From: Ctena decussata
Lineage: Eukaryota > Mollusca > Bivalvia > Lucinida > Lucinidae
DNA: 64,000 nucleotides
Reading direction: 5' to 3'
Assembly (NCBI GenBank): GCA_963989385.1
Contig: OZ022501.1
Coordinates: 25,614,602-25,678,601 of the forward strand
In this document: positions 43,188 to 53,404 of the stretch, piece by piece
How positions within the stretch are numbered: position 1 is the stretch's first letter
How the letters are laid out: every line of letters starts with the position of its first letter
Notes under the pieces: model-generated
Database searches by the model: none
What the model was told of the DNA's origin: nothing
What the model saw: only the letters and a program-made list of their open reading frames with translations
Translations under genes and position numbers: made by a program

Positions 43188-43265
43188 AGCAGTTTCCCAA
43201 TGATTAAAGCATATACTCTGAGACTGCTTGAGATCTTAGTGCTCTGTATCAAACTTTCATTTTGA

Positions 43266-43322
43266 TTGATCATGCTTAACGTCCACGGTAAACAGCTATG
43301 GTCATGTCGGGACGGTCATTTA
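43266..43322. mobile_element. SINE family A tail fragment
   Basis: GATCATGCTTAACGTCCACG then AACAGCTATGGTCATGTCGG. Same tail piece as in the foldback copies, here without a visible duplication. Confidence 0.6.
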
Positions 43323-43749
43323 AGGTAGACGAATACTGAATAGAAATATTGGCGGGGCATTCAAACCATCATACCATCTAAATAACCCAAAGAGCTACAA
43401 AACATTTGGGTAAGTAAAAAACAATTTTCACCGTTTTGTTTTTCTAAAAAACAATATTTTGTATTTCTACATATTATTTTTAAACATTTTCCATTAAAAT
43501 TCATATCTCTAGCACATGAATGCACTTTCATTTCAGCAAATCATATAATCTGTAATATATGATATTTGAAACAAACTGATAACATAAAATTGCAGTTTTC
43601 TTGTTAATAAGTATATTTTTACATTCTTTGAAAAAATGCAAGAAAATTGAATTTCATGAAAAACGTCATGAAAAATATTATCAATCGATGGGGCATGCTT
43701 ATGCGTATTATTTTAGTAAAACTTACGTCGTATGTTAAAGAATAAAACA
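43323..43749. other. No recognisable feature
   Basis: Very AT-rich, no repeat unit or coding signal seen. Confidence 0.4.
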
Positions 43750-44839
43750 AAACTAGAGAATTGTGTCTGTAAGACACTAATGATGCCCCCGTGCAGTGCC
43801 TGTCACATGACGTGTATATCCATAAAGCTGACCTACAAAGAATCCATTGAAAACATACCCTACCATGTAAAAATTGCCCAAAATGACTAAGTTAAAAAGG
43901 CTGTGATTCTGTCAAAATTAATTCTAGTTCTATCAAAATGCCTTATGCATATCTTCAAATATGTCCACAATATGTAGACAAGGTTTGAAAAAGATCCACT
44001 GAAAACTGTGGAGCAAGCTGATAACAGAAACTCCATACTCTACAATGCAAAAATTTCCCTAGAATGACTAAGTTAAAAAGGCCGATATTCTGTCAAAATT
44101 AATTCTAGGTCCAACAAAAACCCACATGCACATCTTCAATACATTCACAGCATGTATGTAAGGTTTAAAAAAGATCCATTGAAAACTGTGAGAGGAGTTG
44201 ATTACACAAACTCTATACTCTAGAATGCAAAAATTTGCCTAAAATGACTAAGTTCTAAAGGTCGTAATTCTGTCAAAATTAATTCTAGGTCCAACAAAAA
44301 CCCACATGCACATCTTCAATACAATCACAGCATGTATGCAAGGTTTGAAAAATATCCATTAAAAACTGTGAGAGGAGTTGATTACACAAACTCTATACCA
44401 TAGAATTGCAAAAATTTGCCTAAAATGACTAAGTTCAAAAGGCCGTAATTTTGTCAAAATTTATTCTAGGTCCAACAAAAACCCACATGCACATGTTCAA
44501 TATGTCCACAACATGTATGCAAAGTTTGAAAAGGAGCCATTGAAAACTGTGGGAGGAGTTGATTACACAAACTCTATACCCTACTATACAAAAATTTGCC
44601 TAAAATGACTAAGTTCAAAAGGCCGTAAATCTGTCAAAATTAATTTTAGCCCCATCAAAAATCCACATGCACATCTTCAATATGTCCACAACATGTATGC
44701 AAAGTTTGAAAAAGTTCCATAGAAAACTGTGGGAGGAGTTGATTACACAAACTCTATACTATAAAGCGTGACGAACAGACAGACAGACAGGGGCAAATCT
44801 TAATGCCCCCTGACTATCGTCACGGGGGCATAAAAACAA
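43750..44839 (+). mobile_element. Tandem-core element, five 180-bp units, GCCCCC hairpin end, copy 2
   Basis: Same structure as 9867-10950: AACTAGAGAATTGTGTCTGT start, units beginning near 43882, 44061, 44241, 44423 and 44603, GACAGACAGACAGG, hairpin GCCCCCTGAC/GTCACGGGGGC (about 44804-44828) and ATAAAAAC. The copies differ by many substitutions, so they are not recent twins. Confidence 0.75.
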
Positions 44840-45227
44840 ACATTTCACCGTTTCTTTTCCTAGAAAAACAATGTTTAAGTTCAAAATATCCCCAAAACAG
44901 ACTGCCCAAATTCTGCACCTGCTGCAAGCACAGGCGGTCCTTGCCCTATTATTTATTTTCCTGTTATTCGGTTCTACCATAGAGTAATGTCGACAAAAAT
45001 GCGCAGATGGAATGGAAACTGTGAAGATCTTGATCATTCTGGTTCCTAAGGAACAGTCTGATCTCAGTTTTCACTGTTTGTACAGACCTATGTGCCCGAA
45101 AACTTAGGATCTTTACGGTAGATATTGTAAGTGTATATTATAACTGTATTTACTCCACAGTTAGTTGATTTGATGATGAACAATAACTCTGTTTGTTTTT
45201 TAAACAAGCAAGAACAGAGTTCTTCCG
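44840..45227. other. One degenerate hairpin (45015-45082), otherwise nothing
   Basis: 45015-45082 reads GAAACTGTGAAGATCTTGAT, TTCCTAAGGAA and CTGATCTCAG...CACTGTTTG, a worn GATCAG hairpin. The remainder is featureless. Confidence 0.4.
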
Positions 45228-45449
45228 GGATCGTCCACCTTAACCTAACCCCACTATTCCTGGGCAGGCTTAGACCTCCTAAGCAGTTAACCAGTACTAC
45301 GTGCACATACTTTCCCCAGTAACTGACAACTGCCCTTCTTGAATGAGCGGAAGGAGAAACGAAAGTATATGGCCAGACCTCGTTTCGAACCCAGGACCTC
45401 CGACTTATGAGTCAGGTGCCCTACCGGCTGGGCTACGCGGCCCGGCGAG
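45228..45449 (-). mobile_element. SINE family A, 3'-shortened copy
   Basis: It has the tRNA-like head on the minus strand (B-box region CGTTTCGAACCC at about 45382, A-box region CTACCGGCTGGGCTACGCGG at 45421-45440) and the body CCTGGGCAGGCTTAGACCTC. The CTTAACGTCCACGG tail is missing. Confidence 0.7.
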
Positions 45450-45884
45450 TTTCGATGGTAACATTCTGTTATTTCACCATAACCTTAAACACAGGATTTT
45501 CTAAATATGGACTGTGACATAACGGAATCTGAGAATCAGCTTCCTGAGACTCAGCTTCTGCAAACAATACTGAATGGAAATGCCTGGATGTTTAATGGAG
45601 CAGAGATTATTTGCAAATCATGTATTAATGAATTATTTCAAGACTGGAGAGTTCTAAGGAACTTTATACATAACCTGTGCAAAGGAGCCAAATATTTTTA
45701 TGACATTGTTTCCACATTCAGTGCCCATGGGATAATGCTCTTGTGAAGCAGTCTTAGAAAGGTCTACACTGTTTACCATTCTGTGTGATGCACTGCCAAG
45801 ATATCACAAAAGCTGCCCAAATCCAGGATAACTCACCAAATTTGCACTAGCTCATCACGTAAAACATACACTTTTTCTCATCAA
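45450..45884. other. No recognisable feature
   Basis: The 79-codon frame at 45507-45746 (MDCDITESENQLPETQLLQT...) has no family I recognise and no supporting context. Confidence 0.35.
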
Positions 45885-46450
45885 GGGTTATCTCAGATTG
45901 GAACGCACTGCCAGAATCCATAGTATCAGCACCGACTTCAAATAGAGGATCTTACATGAGTGCTCATGTATTATTGAATTTATTAAACGAGTTGGGGAAA
46001 AAGATAAGATGCGAGGCTCTGCCGAGCATCTTATCGTTTTCACCAACGAGTTTAATAAATTCTATAATACAGGAGTACGAATGCAAGATTCTATTTATCA
46101 TATGACACTAAAATCACATTTTATTAGCAAATTTTGCACTTAAAGGTTACGATTTTGCCATTTGAAAACTTGACGTTTTATGGACGTCAGTGCATAACGT
46201 TACGACGTAATTTGCATATTTAATCCACTAGTGGATTATCGTTTTTAATGCATGGCTTTATTACACTCTCAGATGCGACGTCATATTATAAACAGTTTTA
46301 AGAACCGATTAGATAACTTCATGGGAGATGGACAATATACTGCTATTCAGAACAAAAATACCTGGGTGTCAAACCAAGAGGGGATTACATGAGTCAACAA
46401 GATTCTCGTCCCTACAAGGATAAATGTAAATAAATGTAAATGTAAATCCT
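45885..46450 (+). pseudogene. CR1/Jockey-like LINE 3' end, split by a TIR element
   Basis: From about 45886 the frame reads IHFFSSRVISDWNALPESIV then SAPTSN, the typical end of non-LTR RT ORFs (FFP-R-I--WN-LP). After the insert, SFKNRLDNFMGDGQYTAI resumes near 46287. The 3' end is a TAAATG microsatellite (ATAAATGTAAATAAATGTAA, about 46418-46448). The RT catalytic domain is absent, so this is a dead 5'-truncated copy. The clade is an inference from the C-terminal motif. Confidence 0.65.
45950..46286. mobile_element. Palindromic TIR element inside the LINE remnant
   Basis: GAATTTATTAAACGAGTTGG pairs with CCAACGAGTTTAATAAATTC around AAGATAAGATGC...GCATCTTATC (45975-46065). A second small palindrome, TAATCCACTAGTGGATTA, lies at about 46222. 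The outer ends are unclear, but the LINE reading frame resumes to the right, so the block is an insertion. Confidence 0.6.
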
Positions 46451-46569
46451 TCAGACACCAGTGCCACTGTGACAACAATACCTTTTCCTTTGTTTTCATG
46501 CACCCATGAGCAAATAGATGACATCGAAACCACATTATATTGGTGTCAATTAAGGACTGAATTTCGTTT

Positions 46570-47055
46570 TTCTGGTGTTTATCAAAGTATAAACTACATT
46601 GGGTCGCATGTAAAGTAAGCAAACCCTAAAGGGGTTCATGTAAACTTTGCTAGTGACCCAATGTAGTTTATACTTTGATAACACCAGAAGTTTATTAAAG
46701 TATAAACTACATTTGGTCGCGTGTAAAGTAAGCAAATCCCAAAGGGGTTCATGTAAACTTTGCTAGTGACCCAATGTAGTTTATACTCTGATAAACACCA
46801 GAAAAATTAAGTTCATTGTTTATATTTACATTCTTTCTATCTATTAACTGATCACAAGTCTGCGTTAGGGGCTACAGTTGAAGCAGAAAAAACAATATAC
46901 ACAGTTTTTCTACTAATTGTGGAACAGCGTCAACGACATCATAACGTCACCTAGGTCCAATCAGACTGGAGAGAACCATGGTTTATTTTGACGTCACATA
47001 ACCTCGTGTAACGTCGCGTGAACCTATGTAGTTATTGAAGTATAAACTACATTAC
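46570..47055. repeat. Tandem hairpins of the AGTATAAACTACAT family
   Basis: Two consecutive hairpins (about 46576-46683 and 46691-46799) have arms AAAGTATAAACTACATTGGG and CCCAATGTAGTTTATACT with AAAGGGGTT centres. A further AAGTATAAACTACATT lies at 47039. The unit is a diverged form of P in 38202-38477. The minus-strand frames here are repeat translations. Confidence 0.7.
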
Positions 47056-47194
47056 ATTCTAATGGTTTACCATAGGGCTTTACAATAAAAATGCATTGAG
47101 AATGCAAATATTGTGATGTAATGACGTCACAACGATGTCAGATTGACATCATTTCAACATCATGTGCCCACTGGGCAGGTGAGCTAAAAACTTT

Positions 47195-47395
47195 GGAGTT
47201 AATCCTAAAGGGCCAAAAATGCAGAAGATATAATTGCCCCAAAAATATTTTATCCAAGCCAAATAATATTCAGAATTCAAAGAATAGACGGCAATTTTAA
47301 CAGTGTGTCATTATCAGCCACCTCATCTGGAGCTACACTGTTAGCAAATATAAGATATGTATTTTCGTTTCGGGCGCTTTAAATTTTCAGGCGTC
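47195..47395. mobile_element. TTAA-family element, strongly diverged
   Basis: AAAGGGCCAAAAATGCAGAA, CAAGCC...AATTCAAAGAATAGACGG, GCCACCTCATCTGGAGCTAC and CACTGTTAGCAAAT keep the order of the 1591-1800 element. Terminal TTAA sites are lost. Confidence 0.5.
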
Positions 47396-47651
47396 CCAAA
47401 TTTTACCATCCAATATGAAAATCTGTGCGATGTCAATATCTTACCTTGCTAGGTTTTATTCATTTCTGTCTCTGTCTTGAATTATTCATAATCCCACCTT
47501 GTTATTCTTTTACTGCAACTTTTCTTCAAAACCTGAAAATTAAAATGTCACGTAATTGTAAATTGTCAAGCTCACTGTCTCCATAAATCTAAAATCTCCA
47601 AATGAAAACAGTAGCAGTCTCAAACAAGACCTAATTTCTAGCCGACCCCAA
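47396..47651. other. No recognisable feature
   Basis: AT-rich, no signal seen. Confidence 0.4.
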
Positions 47652-47680
47652 TTATTTTGTGTTTTACAGGTAAGATAAGT
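47652..47680 (+). promoter_or_regulatory. Possible recursive splice site (acceptor joined to donor)
   Basis: TTATTTTGTGTTTTACAG is immediately followed by GTAAGATAAG; the junction is at 47669/47670. A pyrimidine-rich tract, CAG and GTAAGA with no exon between is the pattern of a zero-length-exon ratchet point used in long introns. It is seen in sequence only; nothing shows that this window is intronic. Confidence 0.25.
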
Positions 47681-47774
47681 CACATGTGGTGTCAGGTTAG
47701 TGTATATCAGAGCTCCAGGTAAGGTGAGGTTTTGAGGATAATTCTGAGATAATTTTTCTTATTTCTCAATAAAA

Positions 47775-47843
47775 ACATATGTTGTGACCCCTCATTAGAA
47801 CTGTCTCAGCAAGACAGTTCTAATGAGGGGTCACAACATATGT
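47775..47843. repeat. 69-bp nearly perfect hairpin, GTTGTGACCCCTC family
   Basis: ACATATGTTGTGACCCCTCA, TTAGAACTGTCTC, the loop AGCAA and the complement. The flanks GATAATTTTTCTTATTTCTC and GAGAAATACAGAAAATTATT are also inverted, extending the palindrome to about 47746-47872. Confidence 0.8.
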
Positions 47844-48012
47844 TTTAATGGAGAAATACAGAAAATTATTCCTAAATTATCCTTGTTACTCCTTCTTATC
47901 TAGAGCAGTTGTATACCATATATACCTGTACAAATCAATGATGCAGGTGTGCATACCAATTACTGACTAGCAAAAAAAAAAATCATTGATTTCATGATGA
48001 ATATATTCAAAG

Positions 48013-48139
48013 TGAGTGAGTGAGTGAACTCGGGTTTAACGTCCCACCAACAACAAGGTCATATGGAGACAGGACCTCGGTTTAAAGTCCCATCTGAAAG
48101 ACCTGAGAAGCGGGGGATCGAACTTGCGACCCCTGGACT
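48013..48139 (-). mobile_element. SINE family B, 5'-truncated
   Basis: GTGAGTGAGTGAGTGAACTC (3' end), GGGTTTAACGTCCCACCAAC and GGGGGATCGAACTTGCGACC (B-box region) are present; the A-box is missing. A perfect 11-bp duplication TATATTCAAAG flanks it (48002-48012, 48140-48150), so the truncation happened at insertion. Confidence 0.82.
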
Positions 48140-48440
48140 TATATTCAAAGTATTGTATAAACCCAAAGTAACAATACAGCTTAACAAGTTATGATCCTAA
48201 AATTCGGACAGCCGGTAATGCCTTAAAAGTTGGAAGAAAGACAAATTCAGTTGTCAGCAATCTAGATGACAACACAGCTACAAATATGGAGTAGGGCCCA
48301 CTTGTTTAAAGCATCATTATCATAAAGTTTTTGTCAAAGATTTGTTCAGCCTCAGTTGTACCTCAAAAATAAGGTATGCCAACAATTTTGCTGAAAAATG
48401 TTAGGATAAAGCTCCTCACTTGTTTACAGAAAAACTGAGG

Positions 48441-48613
48441 AGCCTCGGTAGCTCAGTGGGTTAAGCGCTGGCCTACTGATCTAGTGGACCGGGTTCGAGC
48501 CTCGCTTGAGGTGAGAATCTTTCCTACCGCATACGGGGTTGCAAACAGCCTTTCATTATCAACGTCTAATCGTCCTGATATAACTGCAATACTGTTGAAA
48601 GGAACGTAAAATC
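48441..48613 (+). mobile_element. tRNA-derived SINE, family C
   Basis: CCTCGGTAGCTCAGTGGGTT (A-box region), GCGCTGG, then GGGTTCGAGCCTC (B-box) form a clear tRNA-like head. The body continues GAGAATCTTTCCTACCGC and CGTCCTGATATAACTGCAAT. A second, diverged copy is at 52641-52810. It is not a functional tRNA: the region after the B-box does not close an acceptor stem. Confidence 0.75.
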
Positions 48614-48765
48614 GCAAGTTATCCAGCCAGCCAGGAAAACTGACTGTATATTTTTGTGTACAATATGTTTGAAAATATAACAAGGTAACGCAAGTCATCC
48701 AGCCAGCCAGGAAAACTGACTGTATATTTTTGTGTACAATATGTTTGAAAATATAACAAGGTAAC
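48614..48765 (+). repeat. 76-bp tandem duplication (two units) at the SINE C 3' end
   Basis: Units 48614-48689 and 48690-48765 both read GCAAGTYATCCAGCCAGCCA...TATAACAAGGTAAC with one difference. The first part, AAGTYATCCA, is the normal SINE C tail. A very recent local duplication. Confidence 0.88.
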
Positions 48766-49070
48766 ATCTCATAAACTGACGAGGTTCATAGTTGTTAGTT
48801 TTGAACAACTGCATGCAGGTGGGCACTGGACCTCACTAGACCTGCATAGCCAAAGTAGCTCTCAGAGAGGCTACATTGCACGTTCCCCTGGAGAAATTCC
48901 CACGCATTACTATCAAAGCCCAGCCTTATCAAGAGCTAGACTAATTAAAAGACAATTATCGGCAACGTCTACATTAGAAACAACAACCTTAGGTGGTATA
49001 TTGATTTGGAGGAAAAATAGATAATTAAACTAAGAGATAATAACATCATCCTGACATATACTGTAATGAC
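48766..49070. other. No recognisable feature
   Basis: No coding or repeat evidence seen. Confidence 0.4.
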
Positions 49071-51550
49071 ACGCCTGGTAAACTATCACAGGTACCTCCG
49101 CGGAGGTACCGATAAAAAGTAGTGACAGGCATCCGGAGCTACCTGTGACGGTCCAAAAATAAACAAAAAAGGGTAGGTATTCGTCTTTTTTGATAAAATA
49201 CATTATAACCAGGGATTTTATTGAAAATCAAAGAATGCTATTCGACCCTTATATACATTAAGTTTTGTCACACAATATATCCCCGGGAACTTTACATATA
49301 TACGGAAGATATGGCTTTTGAAGTGGCTTTAAGGTCAGTCGAAAGTACTCAAAACAAGAACAAATCGGTTGTTCTAGGTCCTAAATGCACTTTTCTTGCA
49401 TAAGACTCTGTTGATCTGGACACACTGACGTAAAGTAAACCTCCTTGCCCAAATATAAATGCCGATTAACTCCAAATAAGGCTGGATTCGTAAAAAAACA
49501 ACTGGAGGTGCCTGTGACGGAATGGAGGTGCCTGTGATGTAAGAAAATATAGCGAAACTCTGAAGATTTGTTGCGGTTGCAAATATTAATATTCTTCATC
49601 TCTAGACCACTGCCTTGAAAGAATTGTTCATTCAACGTCGCAATAATCTACCATAATGCGAATATCAAGCATATTTTTGTTAAAACCACAGACAATAATC
49701 ATGAACTTATACAATCAGATTCTACATCGTTCTCTCAAAACCAATATGGAAGTAAATATACATTGACAATAGTTCATAAAAGACACGCATGCTTAACTGA
49801 ATAAAGAGCTCTTTCCCAGACAGGTGAACATTCACCTACCCCAAATAAAAACAACGCTAACTTCTGTTTTACCTATCTTATACATGGATTTCAAATTACA
49901 AAACAAACCAGAAAGCAAAGTGGGCAGCTGTACAGGTGACCTTATTGCCAGAAGACTACAGACAAGCGGGCATAAGAACACGTAACATTGATGCTTCACA
50001 ACAGAAATCCAAAGCCCAAAGCAAATCATCTCAAAGAGTTATTGCCCGTTTTGTTTCCATATCTGTTAGTCAAAAATTGACGAGTTGTACGTAGCAGTCG
50101 AAGATTTACAGCCTAATTCAGTGTTAGAATAGTTATAAAATGCACTTTAATAATAGGCAACGTTTTTGTGAATCTTGATGACTTACTGTTAGTCATTTCA
50201 AATCGTCAGAAATTGTCGAGGTCACACGCCATGACAGCTACTTGAAACGTTTGCAAAAACAACAATGTTTCGGAAGATGACTTTTATGTAGTAAAAGTGC
50301 TCTTTTGTTACCAAATTTGATACAGTGGCTATTCGGAGACTTTGAATTACACATTGCTATAACTGAATTGTTATAATTTACAGTAAGATTCCGATCACTT
50401 CAACATACTAAAAGGTGTATTGTTGAGAATATGTCACCTGCATATGATGTAATTTGTAGGCCTTACGGATGTATTTGGATTCTAGCGCCAACAATTCAAA
50501 ACGAGCAAGACTGAATCACTTGTAGCACGTATCACTCCAGTTATTACACAGTTAACACATACAGTGAGCGTAATACGACGCATGCGAGCGACACGCATAT
50601 GAGGTACCAAAAGGATCAATACTTCAGATACCTGTACGTGTATGCCTGTTGACAGGTATCGGCAATTTTGACCCATTTGACACATCATACGTGTAGCTGG
50701 CATGACGTGTGACCTCGACAATTTCTAACGAGTTGGAATGACTCACAGGCAGCACCTGCCGATCACAGTCATCACCATTCACAAAAATGTTGACTCTTAT
50801 TTAAGCGCACATTTTATGACGATTCTAACAGTGAATTAGGCAGTTAATTTTCAGCAACTATGTGAAATTCGTCAATGTTTGACTAACAGAAGCGGAAACA
50901 AAATGGGCAATAACTCTTTGAGATGGTGCTTTAGGAATTGTTACATGGAATTTCATGATATACGCATTATGATAGCTTAATGGGACATTGAATGAATGAT
51001 TCTTTCCAGGCAGTGGTTTAGAGAAGATGTCAATATTTCCAGCTGCAATAACTATTCAGATTTTCACTATATTTGCTTACATCACAGGCACCTCCACACC
51101 ATTGCAGGCACCTCCAGCTGTTGTTTTGAAGATTCAAGCCTTATTTGTAGTCAATCGACATTTATATTTGGGCAAGGAGGTTACCTAAACATCAATGTGC
51201 CTTGAAAAACAGATTCGTACGCAAGATCATTGCATTTAAGACCAAAAATGGCCGAATTCTTTATGCTTTTAGTACTGCGGGCTGACATCAAAGCCACTTC
51301 AAAAGTCGTATCTTTGGTTAATATGGAAAGTTTTGGGGGATATGATGTGTGACAAACCTTTATGTCTATAAGGGTCGAATAGCACTTTTTGATTTTTGAT
51401 AAACTCTCTGGTTATTTAATATTTTGTCCAAAAAGAGGAAAAACCTACCCTTTGTTGTCATTTTTTGACAGTCACAGGCAGCTCCAGATGCCTGTCACAA
51501 CATTTTATCGGTACCTCCGGCGGAGGTACCTGTGATAGTTTACCAGGCGT
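49071..51550. mobile_element. 2.48-kb imperfect palindromic element (ACGCCTGGTAAAC ends)
   Basis: It begins ACGCCTGGTAAACTATCACA and ends with the complement. GGTACCTCCGCGGAGGTACC lies just inside the left end, with GGTACCTCCG/CGGAGGTACC inside the right. Arms: about 49071-50240 and 50695-51550. Landmarks: AGACCACTGCCTTGAAAGAA (left) with the complement of TTCTTTCCAGGCAGTGGTTT (right); AAATTGTCGAGGTCACACG (about 50212) with CGTGTGACCTCGACAATTT (about 50705). About 330 bp of the left arm (49690-50030) has no partner, so the right arm has a deletion or the left an insertion. The central 450 bp has no recognisable protein. Clear target duplication not found. Confidence 0.78.
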
Positions 51551-51663
51551 GAATGATGCTAAATATAGGGACAACTTACTGAATTGGGACACCTTTAGCT
51601 ATGTAAATACACTTTCAGGGGAAGCAACTCTTGTCGATATCAATTTTGACCCCCTTCTCAACA

Positions 51664-51729
51664 GGGTCAACTCTTAAAGGAATGAATTTGCTCCCCTAGG
51701 AGCAAATTCTTTCCATTGAGAGTAGACCC
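51664..51729. repeat. Hairpin, GAATTTGCTCC family, copy 2
   Basis: GAATTTGCTCC and GGAGCAAATTC around CCTA, flanked by GGGTCAACTCTTAAAGGAAT and an inverted TTGAGAGTAGACCC. Confidence 0.7.
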
Positions 51730-51890
51730 TGTCTTGGTAGGGTATTGTCTCCCTTTGAAAAAAGGATGGACAAAAGCATGTAAGTGTAGCTGTACACCTT
51801 AATCACACAATTAATATAATTTTAAATATTCAATTTTCAATTTAATTTTAAGAATTGTTTGTCGGGTGCCAGTAGTTGCTGGTCAAATGG

Positions 51891-51957
51891 AAAACTGTGG
51901 AGACCATGATCAGACTGCTCCTATAGGGGCAGTTTGATCATGGACTGCACTGTTTGC
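51891..51957. repeat. GATCAG hairpin module
   Basis: AAAACTGTGGAGACCATGAT, CAGACTGCTCC, the loop TATA and the complement ending TGCACTGTTTGC. Same layout as 2566. Confidence 0.65.
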
Positions 51958-52313
51958 TGAGGTACATTCTGTCTCAGAATGTAGAGTGGTTATGGTAGGA
52001 AAGATAATGAAACAATATGAAATGCAAGGTGATTTTTGGTACAAGGACAAATTAATTAGATTATTTTGATCAAACATTACTGAATCATGCCATGAGAACA
52101 GGTGCCTAACATGTGCAGACAGCAATTAAAGACTCAGATCAGCCTGCACTCATACGGAGACCTTGAACCTGTATGTCTTTAACTTTTGCTGAGATTATTT
52201 ATTTTTATCTGTAAAGCCATGTGATTGTGACGTTAATTGTTGTCCACCATAAACACAGATTCCTCAGAATTCATAATAAAATTGTTGTTCTGACAATACT
52301 GATTTAACCCTTA
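51958..52313. other. No clear feature
   Basis: A lone GATCAGCCTGCACTC near 52136 resembles a worn hairpin arm. Otherwise featureless. Confidence 0.4.
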
Positions 52314-52496
52314 ATGCGCCAAAAAGCAGACGACAAAATTTACATCTGCAGAATTTCAAAAAGTGTCTCGTCCAAGCGATATATTGATAATTCGAACACT
52401 AGAGGACAAACAGTGTAGATTCAGATGAGGTGGCTCATCTGGATCTACACAGTTTGCCAATTCAACAATTTTAATTTATAGCGCTTTAACGGTTAA
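52314..52496. mobile_element. TTAA-bounded element (AAGCAGAC family), well preserved
   Basis: TTAACCCTTAATGCGCCAAA at the start and GCGCTTTAACGGTTAA at the end. Central hairpin at 52406-52457 (GATGAGGTGGCTCATC, compact). It keeps both TTAA sites. Confidence 0.75.
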
Positions 52497-52640
52497 GTGA
52501 GCCAGTGAACTTGAGTTTACCGTCCCACCAACACACAGGTCTTATGGAGACTGGACCTCAATTTAAAGTCTCATCTGAAAAGCTGGGATCAAACCTGCAA
52601 TCCCTGGGTTGGTAGTCCAGTGCATTATCCACTACACTGT
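52497..52640 (-). mobile_element. SINE family B, diverged copy
   Basis: GTGAGCCAGTGAACTTGAGT (3' end), CGTCCCACCAACACACAGG, GGGATCAAACCTGCAATCCC (B-box region) and CATTATCCACTACACTGTAG (A-box region). It directly abuts the TTAA element on its left and SINE C on its right. Confidence 0.7.
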
Positions 52641-52810
52641 AGCCCTGGTAGCTCAGTAGGTTAAGCACTGGTTCTAGTCCCACTGTAGGTGAAAATCTTT
52701 TCAATCATAAAGGAGGTTCCATTGCACGTTGCCCTTCATCATCACCCACCCATATCCTCCTGATATGACTGAAATACTGTTGAAAAGGACATAAAATCAC
52801 AAGTCATCCA
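52641..52810 (+). mobile_element. SINE family C, with shortened tRNA head
   Basis: CCCTGGTAGCTCAGTAGGTT, GTTCTAGTCCCACTG, GTGAAAATCTTTTC, TCCTGATATGACTGAAATAC and AAGTCATCCA match 48441-48690. About 15 bp between the A- and B-box regions are deleted. Confidence 0.7.
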
Positions 52811-52920
52811 TCCATTCATCTACTGCACTACTACCACTCCCAATACTGATGTGCAATTTTAAGTGAAATTTAATGTTTGATCATGCCATTAGTTATTTTT
52901 TCTTGCTGTATGTTCTGTTA

Positions 52921-53121
52921 TTTCAACCCTTCGTAATAAAGCGCCAAAAATTAAAATTGTTGAATTGGCAAACAGTGTAGATCCAGATGAGGTGGCTCAG
53001 AATCTACACTGTTTGCCCTCTAGTGTTCAAATTCTCAATATGATATCGCTTGGACGAAACATTTATTGATATTCTGCAGACATAAATTTTGTCGTCTGCT
53101 TTTTGGCGGATTAAGGGTTAA
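52921..53121. mobile_element. TTAA-bounded element (AAGCAGAC family), opposite orientation
   Basis: Ends GACAAAATTTA-type block inverted, then GTCTGCTTTTTGGCGGATTA and AGGGTTAA (TTAA 53118-53121). The hairpin at 52968-53016 has GATGAGGTGGCTC but only part of the second arm. It faces the copy at 52314-52496 across two SINEs, making a large inverted pair. Confidence 0.72.
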
Positions 53122-53404
53122 GGTAGTGGGTACATTTCCAGGGGAAGCAACTCTGCCGCTTTCATTTCTGCCTTTCTTCTAAGTGAAGGTCACCTCTTTA
53201 ACCCATTCCATTCGGGATACTCCTTTAGGGGTATCTGGGCAAACAGTTTGGATCAAGATCAGGCCTCACAAACGTGGGGCCTGATCTGAGATCCAAACTT
53301 ACTTTTTGTAGCTTAGACATCATTTCTTCACAAGTTAGTTAGACCACTATTGTCAGAATTTTCTTTATGTTTTATGCAGACGTCAATTTCAGCAGACGAC
53401 AAAC

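Noticed and set aside
48441..48530. Genuine tRNA gene at the GCTCAGTGGGTTAAGCGC motif
   Set aside because: A- and B-boxes are good but no acceptor stem closes after the B-box, and the sequence continues into a SINE body with a second copy at 52641.
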